DNA of 64,000 nt from CADEED01 sp964444835 (GTDB lineage Bacteria; Pseudomonadota; Gammaproteobacteria; Steroidobacterales; Steroidobacteraceae). The stretch spans positions 1 to 64,000 of the forward strand of contig CAYUIT010000009.1 in NCBI GenBank assembly GCA_964444835.1, given 5' to 3'. Positions within the stretch are counted from its first letter, which is position 1; every line of letters begins with the position of its first letter. The position numbers were made by a program, and so were the translations under genes. Below, piece after piece: positions 1-8,296 of the stretch. The notes under the pieces are model-generated. The model saw only the letters and a program-made list of their open reading frames with translations. It did not search any database and had not been told where the DNA came from.

Positions 1-996
1 CTCTTCCGCTCCGCGGTATACCTCGTTCGCCGCTACCTTCACTTGGCTAACAAGTTGGCTCATGCTGTCGAGGACCGCATTCACGCCTTCCGCGACAACT
101 CGAATTCCGCCCTGCTTGTCGTCGAGCGGAACTCGCTGTGTCAGATCGCCATTGATCGAAGCCGCGATCACCGACTGCACTTCAGAGACGGACTTTGTCA
201 GGACGTCAGCGACCTCCTGAACCGCGGACACATCTGAGGCGTACTTGACAACTCGGGTACAGCGACCGTTAGAAGCTAAGACGGGGTGATAAATAGCCTC
301 AAGCCAAATCGTCTTGCCGCCTTTGCCAACGCGACGAACTTTTGATCGCTGGGTCGCACCATCGCGCAGGCGGCTCCAGAAGTCTGCGTACTCCGGTGAC
401 GTCGCATACTGCGGTTCGACAAACATGCTGTGATGCTTGCCTCGCACCTCTTGCAGCGAGTAGCCGACCGTCTTCAGAAAGTTGTCGTTAGCATTGATGA
501 TCGTGCCGTCGGGCTGAAACTCGATCACTGCGAGCGTGGCATCGACCGCAGACAGTTGGCGTTCGAGATCCGCGGTCGCTTGTGCCTCTTTCGTGACATC
601 AGTGGCGTACTTCACAACGCGGGTGTAGTGACCGTTGGCGTCGGTGAACGGACAATAGGTCGCGTCCACGACGATATCGGTGCCGCCCTTACCCACCCGG
701 CGGAAGCGATTGCGAAAGCTCTCGCCTGATTTGAGCCTGCGCCAGAAGTCTGCGTACTCCGGACTGGTTGCCATGCGTGGCTCCATGAAGATCCGGTGAT
801 GCTGGCCGCGCACCTCGTCGAGCGTGTAACCGAAAGCCGTTAGGAAGTTGCTGTTGGCGTCAAGGATGATGCCGTCCGTCGTAAACTCAATGACGCACAA
901 CGCCTGGCTGGCCGCCTTTACACGGCCTTCAAGCTCCGCTAATCGAGAGCGATCTACGTTAACTTCGTCTTGCTTCGTCTTATTCCAAAACTTCAT
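1..996 (-). CDS. Double-PAS methyl-accepting chemotaxis protein (BdlA-like), C-terminus outside window
   Basis: Read on the minus strand from an ATG at 996, the frame stays open for 332 codons to the window edge, so the C-terminus is missing. There are two tandem PAS domains (about residues 28-145 and 150-270), each with the family signature around GYTLDEVRGQHH or GYSLQEVRGKHH and the following SPEYADFW. A region like the start of a soluble receptor signalling domain follows. No membrane segment is visible, so the sensor is probably cytoplasmic. Tandem PAS plus an MCP domain is the layout of P. aeruginosa BdlA and related redox or energy sensors. A GGGAG ribosome site lies in the last codons of the upstream porin gene, whose stop is 3 bases away, so the two are probably translationally coupled. 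The ligand cannot be told from sequence. Confidence 0.88.
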   Translation of the reverse strand, partial: MKFWNKTKQDEVNVDRSRLAELEGRVKAASQALCVIEFTTDGIILDANSNFLTAFGYTLDEVRGQHHRIFMEPRMATSPEYADFWRRLKSGESFRNRFRRVGKGGTDIVVDATYCPFTDANGHYTRVVKYATDVTKEAQATADLERQLSAVDATLAVIEFQPDGTIINANDNFLKTVGYSLQEVRGKHHSMFVEPQYATSPEYADFWSRLRDGATQRSKVRRVGKGGKTIWLEAIYHPVLASNGRCTRVVKYASDVSAVQEVADVLTKSVSEVQSVIAASINGDLTQRVPLDDKQGGIRVVAEGVNAVLDSMSQLVSQVKVAANEVYRGAEE

Positions 997-999
997 GAC

Positions 1000-2271
1000 C
1001 TACTCCCGACTACCCATAAGCGTTTCGCTACCTGGCGCGCCGTTACGTGCGAGCCAAGGCAGCGACTTCGCTGCACTCCATTCCAATCGAATTCCGACGG
1101 CCCATGCATTTGCGAGCGTGCCGGTTGCGCCTGGCGCGTGAATCCACTGCACGCTCGGCAGCACGGCCAGGCGCTCGTCATAAACCCAGCGATACGTCAA
1201 TTCCGCGGCGGTCTCGCCCGCTCGACTCGAGCCGTCAGTCGATTCGAGTAGCGAGCGATAAGCATCGCCAATCCCGCCATAAGCGATTGCGAGCCCCAAT
1301 GCGTCCTCAGGGCGCCCGCTGATGAAGTTGTTAGCGACGAGGCCCGCACCGACATAAGTCCGCACCGCGTTGAAGCGCGGGCTGGCGTAACCAACCCGCA
1401 AGAAGCCATTGAGCGACGCGTTGCCGACCGTGCCGAGTTGCGCGTCGAGCAGCGCGTAAACGCCGCGGTTACCGCGCTCTGTCTCAGGTGTTCCAGCCAC
1501 GATCGAATCGATCGATTCAAACGCCGCCGTGTACGACCAAGCGCCGATCGCCAGCTTGTTGAAGTGCGGCGCCGACCATTCGATCTCGGCCGCCAGTAGC
1601 GCACCCTCATCGGCAGACAAGTCGACGTATGCGAAGCGATCTTCATCGATGCTGCCTGGCACGGCATCGAATGCACCGAAGCGAAACGTCCAACGATCAT
1701 GCGTCTGTGCGACGCGCACGCCGAAGCCGGTCACGGGCCAGATCGACGGCCCATTCAGGCCGGTCTGCGCAAACTCGGTACCGATGCCATGTGCCGGACC
1801 TACGAAGTGCGCCGAGGTCACGGGCGCATCGAATTCGGAATTCAGATCGAGTAAACCTGCGCGCACTGAGGTATCGCGATTCGCAAACTGGAACTCGGCC
1901 CAAACCTCGTAGGCGCGCCAACCGCTCGGCGCTTCGATGTTGTTCACGCCGTGCAAATCACCGATGAACGCTTCGCTGATCCCCTTGCCCGACGAGTACA
2001 TCAATGATGCATTCGCGGAGAATCGCAAGCCGCCCGGTAACGTGATCGGACTGACGCTCAAGCCCGCTTCAATGAGGCTCGAGTAGGCAGACCCGACCTC
2101 GACACCGCCGCTCGTGTTGCGCCGCCAATCACCGCTGTAGCTCAACGCCAACTCCACTGGCCGACACGACTCGGCCCCGGTACAGTCCGTCGACTCTGCA
2201 TGGGCACCGCCACACGCGAGCACTAACAGCAATGCAAGGCTGGATTTTCTGGGTTGCGATATGCGTGCCAT
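1000..2271 (-). CDS. OprB-family carbohydrate-type porin
   Basis: This is a 423-residue exported outer-membrane protein. A signal peptide covers about residues 1-25 (basic start, then SLALLLVLACGGAHA). The rest alternates short amphipathic strands with Gly/Asn/Asp turns, as in OprB-type beta-barrels; GLLDLNSEF followed by GPAHGIGTEF and GPSIWPVTGFGVR are typical of that family. Its likely role is passive uptake of sugars or other small solutes. It lies between cheW and the PAS chemoreceptor on the same strand, an unusual place for a porin, and its stop codon almost touches the receptor start. It may share the chemotaxis transcript. The substrate is unknown. Confidence 0.75.
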   Translation of the reverse strand: MARISQPRKSSLALLLVLACGGAHAESTDCTGAESCRPVELALSYSGDWRRNTSGGVEVGSAYSSLIEAGLSVSPITLPGGLRFSANASLMYSSGKGISEAFIGDLHGVNNIEAPSGWRAYEVWAEFQFANRDTSVRAGLLDLNSEFDAPVTSAHFVGPAHGIGTEFAQTGLNGPSIWPVTGFGVRVAQTHDRWTFRFGAFDAVPGSIDEDRFAYVDLSADEGALLAAEIEWSAPHFNKLAIGAWSYTAAFESIDSIVAGTPETERGNRGVYALLDAQLGTVGNASLNGFLRVGYASPRFNAVRTYVGAGLVANNFISGRPEDALGLAIAYGGIGDAYRSLLESTDGSSRAGETAAELTYRWVYDERLAVLPSVQWIHAPGATGTLANAWAVGIRLEWSAAKSLPWLARNGAPGSETLMGSRE

Positions 2272-2288
2272 GACCGTGAGCGCTCTTG

Positions 2289-2783
2289 TTAGGCCACTTC
2301 AGGTAATGCGACGCTGGGCTCGCCCATCAGCGCATCCACATCCAGGAGGATCAGCATTTTCTTGTCGACAGTTGCAAGACCAGCGATGAATACGCTATTG
2401 CCACGTGAGCCGAGATCGGGGGCGGGCCGGCGATCCTCGGGATTGATCCCGTAGACATCGGACACTGCGTCGACGACGAGCCCGACGATGCGGTCGTTGG
2501 TCCCTGCCTTGATCTTGACGACAACGACGACGGTCGTCGGTCCGAATGCAGCTGGTTCGAGACCAAAGCGCATCCGCAAGTCGATAATCGGAACGACGGT
2601 GCCGCGGAGGTTGATGACGCCGAGCACGTACTCGGGAGCATTCGGAATCTGGGTCGCACGATCCCAGCCCTGGATCCCTTGAACGCGCAGGATATCCACG
2701 CCGTACTCCTCGCCGTCCAGAAAGAACGTGAGGTATTGCGCGGCTCCCGTCAGCGCTTTACCTGATGCATTGGAATCACTCAT
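2289..2783 (-). CDS. cheW: Chemotaxis coupling protein CheW
   Basis: This 164-residue protein is a single CheW domain (about residues 15-155). It contains the signature NLRGTVVPIIDLR and the start motif YLTFFLDGEEYGVDILRVQ. CheW bridges chemoreceptors and the CheA kinase at the inner face of the membrane. The gene follows cheA by about 30 bases with an AGAGG ribosome site, so it is cotranscribed. The TAA stop lies inside a CTAACAA heptamer that recurs through the window. Length and motifs are normal for the family. Confidence 0.96.
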   Translation of the reverse strand: MSDSNASGKALTGAAQYLTFFLDGEEYGVDILRVQGIQGWDRATQIPNAPEYVLGVINLRGTVVPIIDLRMRFGLEPAAFGPTTVVVVVKIKAGTNDRIVGLVVDAVSDVYGINPEDRRPAPDLGSRGNSVFIAGLATVDKKMLILLDVDALMGEPSVALPEVA

Positions 2784-2813
2784 GGTTCATGCCTCTGCAA
2801 TTGGGGATGGGTG

Positions 2814-4895
2814 TCAAGCCGCTGCTCGTTGCACAGCAACGCGCACCAAACCCGGAACGTCGAGAATCAATGCGACTTCGCCATCGCCGAGAATCGTCGC
2901 GCCCGCGACGCCTTCGATACGGCGGTAGTTGGTTTCCATAGACTTGATCACGACTTGTTGCTGTCCTAACAACTGATCGACGAACAAGCCGACCCGGCGG
3001 CCATCCCCCTCCACGACCATCACGAGACCTTCGGTCAGATCGCGCTTGTGAGGCTTGACGCCGAATACTTCGTAAAGCTTGACGATCGGCAGATACTCGC
3101 CGCGGAATGAGAAGACCTCGCCTCGCCCCGCGATGCGATTGATCATCTGCGGCTCGAGTTGCAAGGACTCGATGATCGACAGCAACGGCACGATGTACGT
3201 TTGACCACCGACATCGATCGACTGACCATCGACGATCGCCAGCGTCAGTGGCAAGGTGATCGTGAAGCGCGTGCCTTTGTTAGGCACACTCGAAAGCTCG
3301 ACCATACCGCCGAGCTCCATCATGTTGCGCCGGACGACGTCCATGCCGACGCCGCGCCCTGAAAGATCCGTGGCCTGCTCAACAGTCGAGAAGCCGGGCA
3401 AGAAGATCAGGTCGTAGATTTCGGAATCGCTGAGCGTCGCGCCGGGATTTACCAAGCCGCGCGCTTGCGCCTTGGCGAGAATCTTTTCCTTCGCGAGGCC
3501 ACGACCATCGTCGGCCACTTCGATGACGATGCTGCCGCCCTTGTGATAAGCATTGAGGAACACGCTGCCCGTAGCGGGCTTGCTCGCTGCCACGCGATCT
3601 TTCGGTGCCTCGAGGCCGTGGTCGATGCAATTGCGCACAAGATGCACGAGCGGATCGCCGATCTTTTCCATGACCGTCTTGTCGAGTTCGGTGTTCTCGC
3701 CCGAGATCTTGAGCTCGACTTGTTTGCCGAGGCGCTGCGCAAGATCGCGCACCATGCGAGGAAAGCGGCTGAACACGAAACTGATGGGCAGCATGCGCAC
3801 TCGCATCACGCTGTCTTGCAACTCGCGCATATTGCGCTCGAGTTGCGTGAGGCCAGAGCGCAGACGATCGCCCATGGGTCCGTCGACACGCTGGCCGAGC
3901 TGCGTCAGCATCGACTGCGTAATCACCAGCTCGCCGACGGTATTCATCAACTCGTCGATCTTTTCGATGCTGACGCGAATCGAGCTAGAGTCGCTAGACG
4001 CAGAGGATTTCGCCAGCGCGGGTGCGTTCGGTTGCGAGGGCGAGGATGGCGCGCTCGTCTCAGCCGTCGAAGCTTTCGCGACCGGCTCGGCGACCGCCGC
4101 GGCCGCGGCCGGCATGCTCTCGACAACGGGAGCCGAGGTGGTTGCGGTCGAAGCTTCGGTGCGCAGCGGCTCGATCGCCAGGACGCACTCGCCCTCGGCC
4201 CATTCGAATACCGCCTCGACGACTTGCTTGGTAACCTCGCTCTCGAGCATGAGAGTCCAGCGCAGCGCGCACTCATCGACAGGTAGCTCAGCCAGCGCGG
4301 GTAGATGCTGCAGGTCGGGTGTCGCCGTGAGCGTGCCCAACGCGCTCAATTCCGAGAAGATACGTATCGGATCGTTACCATGCGCTAACAGCTCGGGTAA
4401 CGGTCGGAAGTCGATCCGCCAGCCGGCAGGACCTTGCGGTGCTGGTGTCGGCACTTCGGGCGGCGCGTCACTCGCTGTGGGCACGCTCGGGGCCGAACCC
4501 ATGCCTTTGTTGGCAATTGCGAGTTCGATATCGAATTGCAGGTCGGCCGCCACTTGGGCGTCGATGGGTTCTTTCGCTTGCGTGGCGCGCAACATCGCAC
4601 GCATCACATCGACCGACTTCAGCAGCAGATCCGACAGCGGCTGCGTCACCTGCATGCGCTGCGCGCGCAGCTCATCAAGCAAGGTTTCGAGTGAATGTGT
4701 AAAGGACGCAACGTCCTTGAAGCCGAAAGTCGCGCTACCACCCTTGATCGAGTGGGCCACACGGAACACCGTATTGATCAGCTCGGCGTCGGGCGCACCC
4801 AGATCGAGTTTGAGCAACGCCGCTTCCATGGAGTCGAGCGCCTCGAAGCTCTCCTCGAAGAACGCATCGTGAAACTGTGCAAGATCGATAGCCAT
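2814..4895 (-). CDS. cheA: Chemotaxis histidine kinase CheA
   Basis: This 693-residue kinase has an HPt domain with phosphorylatable His48 in AHSIKGGSATFGF, a Pro/Ala-rich linker, the P3 dimerisation helices (from about 310), the P4 ATPase (N box HLVRNCIDHGLE, G1 box VADDGRGL) and a C-terminal CheW-like P5 domain (about 560-693). Between HPt and P3 (about 155-250) there is no obvious CheY-binding P2 domain. Instead there is a compact segment starting GWRIDFRPLPELLAHGNDP, of a kind found in many CheA proteins. CheA phosphorylates CheY. No cheB or cheR is found nearby, unlike the Pseudomonas cluster. Confidence 0.97.
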   Translation of the reverse strand: MAIDLAQFHDAFFEESFEALDSMEAALLKLDLGAPDAELINTVFRVAHSIKGGSATFGFKDVASFTHSLETLLDELRAQRMQVTQPLSDLLLKSVDVMRAMLRATQAKEPIDAQVAADLQFDIELAIANKGMGSAPSVPTASDAPPEVPTPAPQGPAGWRIDFRPLPELLAHGNDPIRIFSELSALGTLTATPDLQHLPALAELPVDECALRWTLMLESEVTKQVVEAVFEWAEGECVLAIEPLRTEASTATTSAPVVESMPAAAAAVAEPVAKASTAETSAPSSPSQPNAPALAKSSASSDSSSIRVSIEKIDELMNTVGELVITQSMLTQLGQRVDGPMGDRLRSGLTQLERNMRELQDSVMRVRMLPISFVFSRFPRMVRDLAQRLGKQVELKISGENTELDKTVMEKIGDPLVHLVRNCIDHGLEAPKDRVAASKPATGSVFLNAYHKGGSIVIEVADDGRGLAKEKILAKAQARGLVNPGATLSDSEIYDLIFLPGFSTVEQATDLSGRGVGMDVVRRNMMELGGMVELSSVPNKGTRFTITLPLTLAIVDGQSIDVGGQTYIVPLLSIIESLQLEPQMINRIAGRGEVFSFRGEYLPIVKLYEVFGVKPHKRDLTEGLVMVVEGDGRRVGLFVDQLLGQQQVVIKSMETNYRRIEGVAGATILGDGEVALILDVPGLVRVAVQRAAA

Positions 4896-4899
4896 AGTG

Positions 4900-5199
4900 T
4901 TAGCTCGCGCTCGCGTCGAGTTGCAATTCGGCTGACAATCCGAGTCGCTGAGCAGCGAGCCGGATGGAGTCGGGTACGGCTTCCCAGCGCGTACGGACGC
5001 CCGCTCGCTTGCGATCTCGGACGAACGCTAACAAGAGCTGGACGCCCGCCGTGTCGATCTTGGTCAGTGCACTGGCGTCCAGCACGACATCGGTCGCCGG
5101 AAGCGCCTGCAGCAAATGCGCGCGAAATTCGCCGACTTCGCGAATGGTGCACGTTGGGGTCAATGCGACCCGCAACTCGTTTATTGGTTGCGCTGACAT
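4900..5199 (-). CDS. STAS-domain protein
   Basis: The ATG at 5199 is preferred because GAGAGAGGA lies just upstream; this gives 99 residues. An in-frame start 84 bases earlier would add a very basic tail. The whole protein is a STAS domain like anti-sigma-factor antagonists or MlaB. At the usual phosphorylation loop it reads KIDTAGVQLLLAF, with Thr where SpoIIAA-type proteins have Ser. The gene sits 4 bases before cheA, between the DUF2802 gene and cheA, so its partner is probably a motility or chemotaxis component, but none is identifiable. No anti-sigma kinase (RsbW-like) gene is seen in the window. Confidence 0.82.
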   Translation of the reverse strand: MSAQPINELRVALTPTCTIREVGEFRAHLLQALPATDVVLDASALTKIDTAGVQLLLAFVRDRKRAGVRTRWEAVPDSIRLAAQRLGLSAELQLDASAS

Positions 5200-5275
5200 A
5201 ATCCTCTCTCGCTGCGGGGCGCGAGCTCGCCTTCCGCCGGAGTTCGTATCGGCCTTACGTCGCTTCGATTTAGCT

Positions 5276-5749
5276 TTACGCATGAGTCGATGCGGTCATC
5301 GTTCGCGAGCTGTGATCAGCGTCACGAGTACTCGCCTCGGAGCCATGAAGACGGCGTAACAACTCCGCTTCCGCACGCGTTGCGCCGCTGCTCGCCATCA
5401 GCTCATCGACGCTTGCACCACTGCGCGCGAGACGAATCGCGATCTCGTAGCCGCCACGAACAGGCGTCGCCTTAGGCAAAGCACTGGGCGCAGATGCTCG
5501 TTCGCTTTCGTGGCTCGCCGCGAGCGTTGCGACCGCAGTACCCATCGCTGCTAGTCGGTTGGTGAGATCAGCGAGCTGCCTGCGCGACTCCGCGAGTTCC
5601 CGCGTGAGCTCAAATTGCATCGCCCGAATGCCGCGTCGCTGCCAGAGCAACGCCCAAGCGAACAACACGAATGCGGCAATGAGCAAAGCCGAGCGGCCCC
5701 ACCACCACAGTAGTTCGGGCGGTACGTTTCTAAGTGCCTCGATCGACAT
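5276..5749 (-). CDS. DUF2802 membrane-anchored protein of flagellar clusters
   Basis: The start chosen is the ATG at 5749, preceded by GGAGAGAGC; this gives 157 residues. One membrane helix lies near the N-terminus (about 18-36, ALLIAAFVLFAWALLW). A coiled coil follows (about 42-75), then a variable linker and a short C-terminal helical domain around residues 103-135 (YEIAIRLARSGASVDELMA) that resembles a helix-turn-helix fold. This matches DUF2802 proteins found next to motCD or cheW in gammaproteobacteria. The family has no established function. It follows motD after a 91-base gap that holds a palindrome and a weak sigma-54-like site. Confidence 0.75.
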   Translation of the reverse strand: MSIEALRNVPPELLWWWGRSALLIAAFVLFAWALLWQRRGIRAMQFELTRELAESRRQLADLTNRLAAMGTAVATLAASHESERASAPSALPKATPVRGGYEIAIRLARSGASVDELMASSGATRAEAELLRRLHGSEASTRDADHSSRTMTASTHA

Positions 5750-5778
5750 ACGCTCTCTCCTTGCGGCGAACGCGCAGC

Positions 5779-5792
5779 GTCGGAATTCCGAC
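5779..5792. repeat. 14-bp palindrome GTCGGAATTCCGAC
   Basis: A perfect palindrome lies between motD and the DUF2802 gene. A 15-base core, AGCGTCGGAATTCCG, recurs at 26762-26776 upstream of the fleR-like gene. Both copies are intergenic in the flagellar cluster. The GTC-N8-GAC layout is the same length as the published P. aeruginosa FleQ box, but the centre differs, so a regulatory role is only a guess. Confidence 0.4.
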
Positions 5793-5816
5793 ACGCGCGA
5801 CCGGTGCCCTAGAGAG

Positions 5817-5832
5817 AGCACGATTCGTGCCA
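5817..5832 (-). promoter_or_regulatory. Weak sigma-54 promoter candidate upstream of DUF2802 gene
   Basis: On the minus strand TGGCAC-N5-GTGCT matches the sigma-54 consensus except for the first base of the -12 element. The predicted start is near 5806, leaving a 57-base leader that contains the 5779-5792 palindrome. The site overlaps an inverted repeat (GCACGATTCGTGC) that could be a weak hairpin after motD. Confidence 0.3.
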
Positions 5833-5840
5833 GTCGTTTG

Positions 5841-6710
5841 TTAGGGGCTACGCGCCGATGCAGTTGTGACTGGCGTCACGGTCTGCGGCTGCGGCGCCGC
5901 GGGTGTCGATTCGTTGGCGGCGTCTTCTGGCAGCTGCCCGGTCGCCAGAATCACAAGGGCGACGCGACGATTAGCGTTTCGACCCTCTGGCGTCAGATTG
6001 CTGTCGATCGGCCGGAACTCGCCCATACCGACGACAGCCAAACGCCGGGGATCCATGCCGGTAGCTTCGAGTACGCGCACGACGCTGGCCGCGCGTGCGG
6101 CCGAGAGCTCCCAATTCGAGGGAAACACCGCGCTACGAATCGGTAAGTCGTCCGTGTGCCCTTCCACGCGAACCGGGTTCGGCAATGGCGCCAGTGTTCC
6201 GCCCAGTTGCTGCAGCGGTTCAAAGGCGGCGCGGGCCAAATCTGCTTTACCACTCGAAAACAGGATGTCCGTACGGATCGTCACTTCGACGAGCGACTCA
6301 TTACGATTAACAGCCACGAGCCCTGTCTCGAGCAGCGGCGCTAACGACTTGCGCACCGCCGCGTCCACCCGTTCGAGTTCCGCCGCGCGGGCTCGCTCCG
6401 CAGCGAGACGCGCTACCTCCGTTTCGGATAGCGGCTGGAGCGAATTCGATGCGGGCGCCGCTGGCGGTTTTGTGCCGTCGTTGGCGAGTCCTTGTGCAGC
6501 GTCGCTCAACGCCACAGGTTGGTTCGATTTTGGCGAACCCTGGAATGCCGCATTCAGTGAGTCCGACAGAATTCGATACTTGCCCTCGTTGACCGATGAC
6601 ATTGCGTACATCACAACAAAGAATGCGAGCAGCAAGGTAATGAGATCGCCGTATGGTATCGCCCACGCCTCGTGATTCGCGTGATCGTCGTGTTGTCGGC
6701 GCCGTGCCAT
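5841..6710 (-). CDS. motD: Flagellar motor stator protein MotD/MotB
   Basis: This 289-residue protein has the MotB layout: a basic cytoplasmic start, one membrane helix (about 20-40) with the proton-channel aspartate at position 22 in YGDLITLLLAFFVV, a plug and linker, and a C-terminal OmpA-like peptidoglycan-binding domain (about 140-260; VEGHTDDLPI and NRRVALVI are visible). It anchors the stator to the wall. The start overlaps the motC stop, so the two are coupled. Pairing with motC and position in the che cluster favour MotD over MotB. Confidence 0.95.
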   Translation of the reverse strand: MARRRQHDDHANHEAWAIPYGDLITLLLAFFVVMYAMSSVNEGKYRILSDSLNAAFQGSPKSNQPVALSDAAQGLANDGTKPPAAPASNSLQPLSETEVARLAAERARAAELERVDAAVRKSLAPLLETGLVAVNRNESLVEVTIRTDILFSSGKADLARAAFEPLQQLGGTLAPLPNPVRVEGHTDDLPIRSAVFPSNWELSAARAASVVRVLEATGMDPRRLAVVGMGEFRPIDSNLTPEGRNANRRVALVILATGQLPEDAANESTPAAPQPQTVTPVTTASARSP

Positions 6711-7450
6711 CAGTGCAAGTAGCCTTGCAACTTGGATTCGATGGAGCGTGGGTTGTCGCCGAGCGCGATCGAGACCATGCCCTCGATCACCATCTCACGC
6801 ACCTGCGACTGCTCGGCGACGATGCCTTTCAACTTGGCCGCGACGGGCAAGAAGAATAAGTTCGCCAAGCCGATGCCATATACCGTCGCGGTAAATGCCG
6901 CCGCGATACCAGCGCCCAACTTGCTTGGATCCGCGAGGTTCTGCATCACGGCCATCAGGCCGAGTACTGCGCCGATGATCCCCAGCGTCGGTGCATAGAT
7001 GCCCATACCCTCATAGACTTTCGCCGCGCGCACATCGGCATGCTCGCGCGCTTGCAACTCAACCTCGAGCACATTGCGAATCGTTTCGGGCTCGTTTCCG
7101 TCGACAACGAGCTGCAACGCCTTTTTCAAGAAGTCATCGGTTTGCTCGTCGATCATCGGCTCGAGGGCTAACAACCCTTGCTTGCGCGCGACACCGCTCC
7201 ATTCGACGATGTTATCGATCAGGACGAGCGGCTCACGCTGCGGCGGCTTGATGATCCACTTCAAGCGAGACAGCGCCTGCTTGAAAACGGGCAACGGTGT
7301 CTGCACGAAGATAGCGGCAAACGTACCGACAACAACGATCATGAACGCGGCACCCGAAAGGAGCGAGTGAATGCCAGCGCCTTTGAGGATCGAGCCCACG
7401 ACGATCGCCAGCCCGGCGAACAGAAACCCGACGAGCGTCAGAATGTCCAC
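6710..7450 (-). CDS. motC: Flagellar motor stator protein MotC/MotA
   Basis: This 246-residue inner-membrane protein has four hydrophobic segments: two near the N-terminus (about 4-22 and 33-50) and two around 150-215, including the conserved TVYGIGLANLFFLPVAAKLK. The cytoplasmic loop between them carries the charged residues that touch FliG in this family. With MotD it forms the ion-conducting stator. Length is typical of MotC (about 246). It sits between cheZ and motD, as expected for the second stator set of Pseudomonas-type bacteria. Confidence 0.95.
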   Translation of the reverse strand: MDILTLVGFLFAGLAIVVGSILKGAGIHSLLSGAAFMIVVVGTFAAIFVQTPLPVFKQALSRLKWIIKPPQREPLVLIDNIVEWSGVARKQGLLALEPMIDEQTDDFLKKALQLVVDGNEPETIRNVLEVELQAREHADVRAAKVYEGMGIYAPTLGIIGAVLGLMAVMQNLADPSKLGAGIAAAFTATVYGIGLANLFFLPVAAKLKGIVAEQSQVREMVIEGMVSIALGDNPRSIESKLQGYLH

Positions 7451-7462
7451 TGTTCGACTCGT

Positions 7463-8281
7463 CTACTGACTACTAGACGCGACACCGGACAGCAGCGCAT
7501 CGATATCGTCCTGCGCCGTCACTGTGTCGCGATCGCTGACGCCCGGAATGATCGGGCCAGCGCCACGACTCAGCTCTGCCGTCAGACGCGACCCACTACT
7601 TTGGCTTGTCTGGGGCTCGCCGCGTACATAGCTTTCTGTCGCAATGCCGTCGGCAATCAATACGAGCTGACCTAGAACGCCCTCGAGCTCGGTCACGAGC
7701 CGCGTGACGCTGCGAATGATCTGACCAGTGATGTCTTGATAACCCTGCGCCATCAAGACTTCGGACAGATTACTGCGCAGCGCATCAGCGTCGCTGCGCG
7801 TGCGATCGAGAAAGCGCTGTACGCGATCGATGATCTCGCGCGAGTCGAAGAGGTTTTGGTCGCGTTCACTGAGTTCGCGCCACAGCACGCTGAGCGCGGC
7901 CGATTCACGTGCTGCATGATCGGCCAGAGGTCCCGAACGTTCGACAAGATCGAGCGTCCGGTGCGCCGCTTCATCCGTGAGCTTCACGACATGGTCGAGT
8001 CGCTGGCGAGCATCCGGCACTTCTTGTTCGGCCAACGCATCCAACCGCGCCTCGTTGCGGAATCGTTCGAGCGCAGCCTGCGCGTCGCCCGTGAGTCGTC
8101 GCAGTTGCGAACCGACTACGGCCGTGGAAGAGCTGTTAGCAGCGGCTAGCTCCGCGTTACACGCCTTCGACAGCACATGGAGCGTCGCGACGAATGCGGT
8201 CGCATCGCCAGCTTCGAACGCTTTCGTGAGCGCCACCAAGTCGGGGCGCAAACGTGCGAGCGTGGTAGTGTCGCTAGTCAT
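7463..8281 (-). CDS. cheZ: CheY-P phosphatase CheZ
   Basis: This 272-residue, almost all-helical protein carries the CheZ catalytic motif LMAQGYQDITGQII, whose Asp and Gln correspond to D143 and Q147 of E. coli CheZ. The C-terminal end (DTVTAQDDIDALLSG) matches the usual CheY-binding peptide. It dephosphorylates CheY-P to reset the motor. It is somewhat longer than E. coli CheZ (214), as is common in Pseudomonas relatives. cheY lies 15 bases upstream. Confidence 0.95.
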   Translation of the reverse strand: MTSDTTTLARLRPDLVALTKAFEAGDATAFVATLHVLSKACNAELAAANSSSTAVVGSQLRRLTGDAQAALERFRNEARLDALAEQEVPDARQRLDHVVKLTDEAAHRTLDLVERSGPLADHAARESAALSVLWRELSERDQNLFDSREIIDRVQRFLDRTRSDADALRSNLSEVLMAQGYQDITGQIIRSVTRLVTELEGVLGQLVLIADGIATESYVRGEPQTSQSSGSRLTAELSRGAGPIIPGVSDRDTVTAQDDIDALLSGVASSSQ

Positions 8282-8296
8282 GCGGCATGCGCTCCG

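Noticed and set aside
3553..4872. Long open frame on the plus strand opposite cheA
   Set aside because: It is antisense to a complete, motif-rich CheA; the translated sequence is low-complexity Ser/Arg/Ala and has no family features. It results from the GC-rich third codon positions of cheA.
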